Shown here piece after piece: positions 58,770-64,000 of a DNA stretch of 64,000 nt. The notes under the pieces are model-generated. The model was not told the DNA's origin, ran no database searches, and saw only the letters and a list, made by a program, of their open reading frames with translations. Position numbers and translations under genes: made by a program. The DNA is from Micromonospora sp. NBC_01740 (GTDB taxonomy: Bacteria > Actinomycetota > Actinomycetes > Mycobacteriales > Micromonosporaceae), in contig NZ_CP109150.1 in assembly GCF_035920365.1 (NCBI RefSeq), forward strand, positions 992,001 through 1,056,000, in the 5' to 3' direction. Each line of letters starts with the position of its first letter. The stretch's first letter is position 1.

Positions 58770-59561
58770 TCAGGGCAGGGCGACCAGCTGCGCATCGACC
58801 CGCAGCGGCTCCGCGTTGGCGCTCGACAGCGAGACCTGGAACGGCCCGCCCCTGCCGGTGACCTCCGTCGACGTGACCGAGCCGTCGCAGGCGCTGGTGA
58901 TCGGGTCGGCCGCCCAGGCCCCCTCGACCACGATCAGCAGCTCTCCCGGGCCGACGCAGCGGTACTGGAGCAGGTGACGCGCCCCGCCCTCGGCGGAGGC
59001 CCTCTTGACGAGACCCTCCGCCGGACTGAGCACGGCCCGGGCGGTCCAGACCGTGTCGGGGAAGCTGGCCAGCCTGCCCCGACGCCCGTCGCCCGCCTGG
59101 AGCGGGTCGTCCCCGGCGCGGCGCTGCTCCGGGTCCTCGACGTCCACCCGCACCGTCGCGCCGCCGCGCGGGTCCACCCGCACCGTCGTGCCCTCACGCG
59201 TCTCCGTCCGGACCGTCGCGCCGCCACGCGGATCCGTCCGCACCGTCGCGCCGCTGCGCGGGTCGACGAGCCAGAAGCTGGCGGGCCGTCCGGATCCCTC
59301 AGCGGGCACGACGAACCGGACGTGGGCGTCCGGCGGGGCGGCGAACCGGACCCGGTCCGCCGGTGCGACGTTCGACAGGTCCGGCACGGGGCCGGTGCGG
59401 GGCGCCTCGGCCTGCCACCACCAGCCGCCGCCGACCAGCGCGGCCAGCCCCGCCACGGCCAGTACGGCGCCGCGCAGCCGATCGTCGGCCCCGACGCCAG
59501 CCGTGTGCCCACCCGCGTCCGGCCCGGTCTCCGGCCGGTCTGCCGCATCGGCGTCCATCAT
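58770..59561 (-). CDS. Unknown membrane-anchored protein with 10-residue repeats, coupled to type III PKS
   Basis: A 263-residue protein: a short N-terminal segment, one membrane helix (LRGAVLAVAGLAALVGGGWWW), then an extracytoplasmic part with four 10-residue repeats (RxGATVRxDP) near residues 98-137 and a C-terminal beta-rich domain containing CVG and ACDG cysteines. The ATG at 59561 overlaps the T3PKS stop (TGATGATG), so it is translationally coupled. I recognise no family. A role in storing, exporting or scaffolding the lipid product is only a guess. Confidence 0.65.
   Translation of the reverse strand: MMDADAADRPETGPDAGGHTAGVGADDRLRGAVLAVAGLAALVGGGWWWQAEAPRTGPVPDLSNVAPADRVRFAAPPDAHVRFVVPAEGSGRPASFWLVDPRSGATVRTDPRGGATVRTETREGTTVRVDPRGGATVRVDVEDPEQRRAGDDPLQAGDGRRGRLASFPDTVWTARAVLSPAEGLVKRASAEGGARHLLQYRCVGPGELLIVVEGAWAADPITSACDGSVTSTEVTGRGGPFQVSLSSANAEPLRVDAQLVALP
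59149..59268 (-). repeat. 30-bp in-frame tandem repeat (4 units)
   Basis: Units start at 59149, 59179, 59209 and 59239, each about 30 bp with consensus cgcaccgtcgcgccgc then cgcgggtccacc-like sequence. On the minus strand they encode R-x-G-[AT]-T-V-R-[TV]-[DE]-[PTV] four times. Confidence 0.85.
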
Positions 59562-60643
59562 CAGAGGGTAACCGTGCCGGGCGAACCGCTCACTCCTGTC
59601 CGTTCCAGCAACGCGGCGAAGAGGGTCAGGCCGGGGCCGAACGCCAGCATCACCACCCGCCGCGGCGGCGACGCGGCCCGGCGCAGCCGGTCCAGGATCA
59701 GCAGCACCGTCGGCGACGAGCAGTTGCCGTGCTCGTCCAGGGTCGCCCGGGACGCCGCCAGGCCCTCCGGCGGCAGGGCCATCTCCCGCTCGACCACGTT
59801 CAGGATGCGCGGGCCGCCCGGGTGCACCGCCCAGCCGTCCACCTCGGACAGCGTCGTGCCGTGCCGGGCCAGCAGCCCCTCGACCAGGCCCCGGACGTGC
59901 GTGGAGAGCACCTGCGGCACCTTCGGCGACAGCCCCATCCGGAAACCCGTGTCGGTGACGTCCCAGGTCATGTGGTCGGCCGTCGAGGTGTCCGTGACGG
60001 ACGTGACCTCGCGCAGCGCGTACCCCCGGCCGCCGGGAACGACCACGGCGGCGACCGCGGCGTCCGAGAAGAGCGCGTGGGAGACGATCTGCTGGGTGTC
60101 CACCCGGGCGCTGGAGGGCTGGATGTGCAGGCTGGTCAGCTCCGCGCAGAGCAGCAGCGCGGGCCGGCCCCGGGCGGTGACGAAGTCGCTCGCCGCGCCC
60201 AGGCCCGGCAGCGCGGCGTAGCAGCCCATGTGCCCGACGAACAGGCGCTGCGTGTCCGGGGCCATGCCCAGGTCCCGGGCGAGCAGGATGTCCAGCCCCG
60301 GGGTGGCGTACCCGGTGCACGAACAGACGACGAAGAGCCCGACGTCGCCGGCGGAGAGGCCGGCGGCCGTCAGCGCCCGGCCCACCGCCTCCTTGCCCAG
60401 CGGCAGCGCCTCGACCAGGTAGCGGCGCATCCGCCGTTCCGTGGGCCAGTCGGATACGTCCTCCAGCAACGGGTTCACGGCAGCCTGCCGGTGGGTGACC
60501 CCCGAGTGCGCGAAGATCCGCTGCGCCAGCGCCCGCGTGCTGCCGGAGAAGTGCTTCGAGAAGAAGCCCTCCCACAGGTCGTCCTGCGCGGCCGACGGCG
60601 GGTGTGCCGTCCCCAGCCCCGCGATCACCGGTACGGCCACCAT
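59561..60643 (-). CDS. Type III polyketide synthase
   Basis: A 360-residue chalcone/stilbene-synthase fold protein. The catalytic triad is readable: Cys141 in GHMGCYAALPGL, His274 in VHPGGPRILN and Asn307 in GNCSSPTVLLILDRL. Such enzymes condense an acyl-CoA starter with malonyl-CoA extenders to alkylresorcinols, alkylpyrones or alkylquinone precursors. Flanked by methyltransferase, UbiA and acyl-CoA dehydrogenase-like genes, it resembles the Actinoplanes agq cluster for prenylated methoxyhydroquinones. ATG at 60643 has a gagaggtggg site. Its stop overlaps the start of the repeat-bearing gene. Confidence 0.92.
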   Translation of the reverse strand: MVAVPVIAGLGTAHPPSAAQDDLWEGFFSKHFSGSTRALAQRIFAHSGVTHRQAAVNPLLEDVSDWPTERRMRRYLVEALPLGKEAVGRALTAAGLSAGDVGLFVVCSCTGYATPGLDILLARDLGMAPDTQRLFVGHMGCYAALPGLGAASDFVTARGRPALLLCAELTSLHIQPSSARVDTQQIVSHALFSDAAVAAVVVPGGRGYALREVTSVTDTSTADHMTWDVTDTGFRMGLSPKVPQVLSTHVRGLVEGLLARHGTTLSEVDGWAVHPGGPRILNVVEREMALPPEGLAASRATLDEHGNCSSPTVLLILDRLRRAASPPRRVVMLAFGPGLTLFAALLERTGVSGSPGTVTL

Positions 60644-60740
60644 GCCCACCTCTCGTCCGGCCTTGCGCACCGGGCGGTCGAACCGCCCCTGGACGGGCCG
60701 TGCGCCCGCGCGTCCGCCGACCCGGCGGACCCCCCCACGC

Positions 60741-61907
60741 TCACCAACGAGGCACCGTTCCGTCGCGGTCCGGGTCACCGCCCAGCGCGGCGACGCCCAG
60801 CCAGTCCGCGCAGACGTCCGACGTCGCCGGGTGCAGCGAGCCGCAGCGGGCGTCCCGGTAGAGCCGCTCCAGCGGATGTCCCCGCCGGGTCGCGGACGTG
60901 CCGGCCGCCTCCAGCACGGACGCGGCCACGTCGGCGGCGGTGGTGCCGGCGAGCAGCTTCGCCCGCCAGACCCAGCGGTTGGTCTCCGCGTCGCCCGGCG
61001 CCTCGTCCACCCGGCGGGCCGCCTCCGCGACCACCAACTGGGCCGCCGCCACCGCCGCGTCGGCCCGGCCCAGGCGGGACCGGACCGCCGGCAGGCCGGC
61101 GAGGTTGCGGGCGTTCAGGTGCTCGGCCGCCGCGTCGAGGGCCGCCCGGGCCACCCCCACGTAGACGGCGGCGTAGCTGGCCACCAGCCAGTGCGGCATG
61201 AGCTGGGCGACCACCAGGGCCAGCCCCTCCACGCCGCCGAGCAGCCGGTCGGCCGGCACGGTCACGTCCAGGTGCAGGTCGTGCGAGGAGGTCGCGCGCA
61301 TGCCGAGCGAGTCCCACGTGGGCTCGACGGTCAGCCCGTCGCCGGCCGGCACCAGGAACTGGGAGACCACCGACTGGTCGACGGCGCTGCGGGCGGCCAC
61401 CAGGTAACCGTCCGCGTGCCCGGCCCCGGAACAGAACGTCTTGCTGCCCTTGAGGTGCCAACCGCCGTCGGCCGGCTCGTAGACGGTGCTGAGCTGGGAG
61501 AGCCGGGCACCGGCGCCGCGCTCGCTCATCGCCACGGCGTACCAGGAGCCCTGGGCGGCGGCGGTGAGCAGCCGGTCCCGGGCGGCCAGCGCCTCGGCCG
61601 GGACGCCGAGCGCCTCGGCCAGTTCCTCGGTCACCGCGCCGAGCGCGCCGGTGACCGAGGCGTGCATGTTGAAGACCAGGGCCGTCGCGCCGTTGCCCCG
61701 GGCCAGCTCGGTGGCGACCGCCGCGTACTCGGCGAAGGTGGCGCCCATCCCGCCGAGTGCGGTGGGAACCATCAGGCCGAAGAGCCCGGCCTCGCGCAGG
61801 TCACGGAAGTCCTCGACCGGGAACGAGCCGTCCCGGTCGTGCTCGGCCGCCCGGGCGGCCAGCCTCGGTGCCAGGCGGCGAGCCGCCTCCAACGCGTGCT
61901 GCGCCAT
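60741..61907 (-). CDS. Acyl-CoA dehydrogenase-family flavoenzyme
   Basis: A 388-residue acyl-CoA dehydrogenase fold protein. EDFRDLREAGLFGLMVPTALGGMGATFAEYAAVATELARG, the FAD block WYAVAMSERGAGARLSQLSTVYEPADGGWHLKGSKTFCSGAGHADGYLV, and the C-terminal helical domain are present. Such folds include group D flavin monooxygenases that hydroxylate phenols, so it may modify the phenolic ring, or it may desaturate an acyl starter. Same strand as and 97 bases from the T3PKS. The C-terminal DARCGSLHPATSD resembles the hydroxylase branch. Confidence 0.75.
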   Translation of the reverse strand: MAQHALEAARRLAPRLAARAAEHDRDGSFPVEDFRDLREAGLFGLMVPTALGGMGATFAEYAAVATELARGNGATALVFNMHASVTGALGAVTEELAEALGVPAEALAARDRLLTAAAQGSWYAVAMSERGAGARLSQLSTVYEPADGGWHLKGSKTFCSGAGHADGYLVAARSAVDQSVVSQFLVPAGDGLTVEPTWDSLGMRATSSHDLHLDVTVPADRLLGGVEGLALVVAQLMPHWLVASYAAVYVGVARAALDAAAEHLNARNLAGLPAVRSRLGRADAAVAAAQLVVAEAARRVDEAPGDAETNRWVWRAKLLAGTTAADVAASVLEAAGTSATRRGHPLERLYRDARCGSLHPATSDVCADWLGVAALGGDPDRDGTVPRW

Positions 61908-61951
61908 ACAGCCCCCTTCTCGGCCCTCTCCCTACCCAGGGACGGGCACCG

Positions 61952-62725
61952 CTATCCGCTCCGCGTACCACGCCCCTGGTAGAGCACGGCCGTCGACCAG
62001 GTCGGCACGATCCGCGGCGGCGGGCCGGCGACCGTCGCGTGCGGACGGTCGGCCGGGACCGCGTACGGGCGGCCGGTGGCGCGCATCCGGCGGACCAGCC
62101 AGCCGAGCAGGCCGGGCATCCCCGGCCGGATGCCCCGCAGGCGCAGGTCGACCCCGTGCCGGGCGCACTCCGCCACCAGCGCCCGGGAGTCCACGAACAA
62201 CCGTGGATCGTGGATGCCCTTCGGCACCGTGGGCAGCCGCTCGGCGATCCGCACGGCCAGCAGGCGGCTCAGCGCCGTGTCGTTCAGCGTGTCCAGGACG
62301 AGCAGGCCGCCGGGCCGCAGCAGGCGGCACGCCTCGGCCACCGCGCGCCGCCAGTCCGGCACGTGCTCCAGCAACTCGCCCGCCGCGACCACGTCGGCGC
62401 AGTCATCGGCCAGCGGTACGGCGGTCACGTCGCCGTTGACCACGGTCACCCCGTGCGCGGCGGCCTGCGCCAGGGCCGACCGGGTGAGGTCGACGCCCAC
62501 GTGCCGGTAGCCCTTGCCGGCCAGGTGCGGGGCGAGCAACCCGGCGCCGCAGCCGAGGTCGACGAGGAGGGCGCCGGGGCGGGACGCCGGCGGCACGAGC
62601 GCCGCGCGGGCCTCGGCCAGCCAGTGCAGCATCGCGAACGCGCCGTCCGGCCGCCACCACTCGCCGGCCAGGTCGTCGTACTGGCGCGGATCGTTGCGTG
62701 GCAGGGTGCGGCCCGCGTCTGGCAT
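61952..62725 (-). CDS. Class I SAM methyltransferase (UbiG/Coq3-like)
   Basis: A 257-residue methyltransferase. The SAM motif LLVDLGCGAGLLAPHLAGKGYRHVGVDLTRSAL, then VVNGDVTAVPLADDCADVVAAGELLEHVPDWRRAV and LLRPGGLLVLDTLNDTA match UbiG-type O-methyltransferases of quinone pathways. It fits a methoxy step on a phenolic lipid made by the T3PKS. The ATG at 62725 is 44 bases from the divergent UbiA gene. Confidence 0.88.
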   Translation of the reverse strand: MPDAGRTLPRNDPRQYDDLAGEWWRPDGAFAMLHWLAEARAALVPPASRPGALLVDLGCGAGLLAPHLAGKGYRHVGVDLTRSALAQAAAHGVTVVNGDVTAVPLADDCADVVAAGELLEHVPDWRRAVAEACRLLRPGGLLVLDTLNDTALSRLLAVRIAERLPTVPKGIHDPRLFVDSRALVAECARHGVDLRLRGIRPGMPGLLGWLVRRMRATGRPYAVPADRPHATVAGPPPRIVPTWSTAVLYQGRGTRSG

Positions 62726-62770
62726 GGACCGAGCGTGGCACGACTGCCCGGTAACGACCAGACTTTCCTC

Positions 62771-63610
62771 ATGTCGCCAACGGTGCTAGGGCTGGTCAGG
62801 GCGAGTCACCCGGAGCCGGCCGCCGCGGTCACCACGGTGGCCGGGCTGCTCGCGTGGGGCGTCGGGCACCGGCCGGGCGGGATCCTCGCCGTGGTGCTCA
62901 CCGTGGCGGCCAGCCAGCTCGCCGTCGGCTGGGCCAACGACGCGCTCGACGCCGACCGGGACGCCACGGTGGGGCGTACCGACAAGCCGGTCGCCGCCGG
63001 CGCGGTCGGTCGGCGCGCCACGGCCATGGCCGCGGCGGTGGCCGCGCTCGCCACCCCGGCGCTGGCGCTGGCCACCGGCCCGGCCGCCGCGCTCTGCGCC
63101 ACCCTCGGGCTGGTCTCCGCGCTGCTCTACGACTGGCCGCTGAAGTCGACCCCGGTCTCGGTGCTGCCCTACGCGGTCTCCTTCGGCTCGCTGCCCGCCT
63201 TCGTCGTGCTGGCGCTGCCCGGAGCGGTGGTGCCGCCGGTCTGGCTGGTCGCCGCCGCGGCCTGCCTGGGCGCCGGGGCGCACTTCGCCAACGTCCTGCC
63301 CGACCTGGCCGACGACGCCCGGACGGGGGTGCGTGGGCTGCCGCACCGGCTCGGTCCGGCCGGCAGCCGGGCCGCCGCCGCGCTGCTGCTGCTCGCGGCG
63401 ACCGCCACGCTGGTCCTCGGGCCGCCCGGGCCGCCGTCGGGGGTCGGCCTCGCCGCGGTCGTGGCCGCCGTCGTGGTGCCGCCGCTGAGCTGGTACGCGG
63501 GACGCGCCACCACCCGGGCCGGCGGCCGGCAGGTGGCCGCCTTCCGGGCCGTGATGCTGGTCGCCCTCATCGACGTCGTCCTGCTCGTCACGAGCGGCCG
63601 ACTGGTGTGA
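62771..63610 (+). CDS. UbiA-family prenyltransferase
   Basis: A 279-residue polytopic aromatic prenyltransferase. The two Asp-rich diphosphate/Mg sites are WANDALDADRDATVGRTDKP and NVLPDLADDARTGVRGLPHR; about eight helices. It attaches an isoprenyl chain to an aromatic acceptor in the membrane. With the divergent methyltransferase and T3PKS it probably prenylates the polyketide ring; an independent quinone role is also possible. ATG at 62771 is the natural start. Confidence 0.88.
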   Translation: MSPTVLGLVRASHPEPAAAVTTVAGLLAWGVGHRPGGILAVVLTVAASQLAVGWANDALDADRDATVGRTDKPVAAGAVGRRATAMAAAVAALATPALALATGPAAALCATLGLVSALLYDWPLKSTPVSVLPYAVSFGSLPAFVVLALPGAVVPPVWLVAAAACLGAGAHFANVLPDLADDARTGVRGLPHRLGPAGSRAAAALLLLAATATLVLGPPGPPSGVGLAAVVAAVVVPPLSWYAGRATTRAGGRQVAAFRAVMLVALIDVVLLVTSGRLV

Positions 63611-63749
63611 CGCGCGTCCCCCCGGGTGCCATCTCCGGGTCGGCGTGCGGGCGTGGATCAGGCCCAACTACCCTGGAGCGCGGTCTGCGCGGGCATGGCC
63701 ACCATGCCCGGCGTGAGCACCGGGTGGGATCGTGACGAGGAGGACCGAC

Positions 63750-64000
63750 GTGACGCGCTCGATCAGGGGTTCCCGGCGGGCGGCCCTGCTGCTGTCCGGG
63801 ATGGCCGCGGCGACCGGGCTGCTGCTGTCCGGCTGCGGCGCCGGCCAGGTCTCCGAGACCGCCAACAAGGCGCCGTCGGTCCAGGGCGTCAACCTGTCGG
63901 CCGGCAACGGCGCCTACGCGGTCCGCGGCCTGCTGGTCGAGTTCCCCGGCACCGAGGGCTACAAGGCGGGTGCCAACGCCGTCCTGAGCGCCGTGATCTA
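63750..64000 (+). CDS. LpqE-like lipoprotein, 3' end cut by window
   Basis: A lipoprotein of which 83 codons are visible. GTG at 63750 begins RSIRGSRRAALLLSGMAAATGLLLSGCGAGQVSETANKAPSVQGVN, with lipobox LLSGC. The continuing domain (AVRGLLVEFPGTEGYKAGANAVLSAVI) resembles the LpqE/DUF461 family. In Mycobacterium tuberculosis lpqE lies next to carD-ispD-ispF; here the T3PKS group separates them. The gene continues beyond the window. Confidence 0.75.
   Translation, partial: MTRSIRGSRRAALLLSGMAAATGLLLSGCGAGQVSETANKAPSVQGVNLSAGNGAYAVRGLLVEFPGTEGYKAGANAVLSAVI

Noticed and set aside
58770..60575. One 601-aa protein spanning the T3PKS and its neighbour
   Set aside because: The upstream half is the T3PKS in the wrong frame; the neighbour really starts at 59561.

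Overview
The window is a high-GC actinobacterial chromosome segment. Many GTG/TTG starts, MsiK, CarD, an HNH/CGNR/DUF397/RDD repertoire and an AAGGGGCCCTT-type palindrome point to Micromonosporaceae, most likely Micromonospora. Genus is an inference from gene content, not a computed placement. No integrase, transposase, CRISPR array or rRNA is visible; there is one tRNA (tRNA-Thr).

Layout. 1-29 kb is mostly housekeeping and accessory genes: the 3' part of nagA, a DUF4032 kinase-like protein, PAP2 phosphatase, APC permease, an NAD-binding ion channel, a CrtU-like FAD desaturase, an HNH nuclease, enoyl-CoA hydratase, a secreted M4 metalloprotease, lipoproteins, AraC/TetR/IclR regulators, tRNA-Thr, the orphan sugar-ABC ATPase MsiK, rlmB-cysS, a secreted subtilisin, and an EamA/CGNR divergent pair. 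27.7-33 kb holds both a class II (FumC) and a class I fumarase, with a TPR gene remnant and a secreted Ig-like protein between them. 33-45.5 kb is centred on tyrosine catabolism: an Lrp regulator divergent from hppD, then two RDD proteins and a HisC-type aminotransferase, and further on fahA (coupled to an unknown gene) divergent from hmgA across a 29-bp palindrome.

45.8-54.8 kb is the most exciting region: a compact, complete lactazole-type thiopeptide cluster. A 63-residue precursor has a leader ending VALPETGA and a 22-residue, Trp-rich, single-Cys core. It is followed in lactazole order by a LanB-type glutamylating enzyme, a pyridine-synthase-type protein, a fused leader-binding/E1-like plus YcaO cyclodehydratase, and a fused elimination-domain plus SagB-type dehydrogenase. 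The core keeps the S-S-C that yields the oxazole-pyridine-thiazole centre of lactazole but predicts a larger macrocycle with only one thiazole.

55-64 kb has ispF-ispD-carD, then a type III PKS / acyl-CoA dehydrogenase-like / methyltransferase / UbiA prenyltransferase group that probably makes a prenylated phenolic lipid, and finally the start of an LpqE-like lipoprotein. Repeats are a theme: minisatellites begin at or near stop codons at 8.56, 41.06 and 54.84 kb, in-frame minisatellites expand two proteins (23.04 and 59.15 kb), and an 18-20-bp dispersed motif occurs at 1.1 and 27.5 kb.
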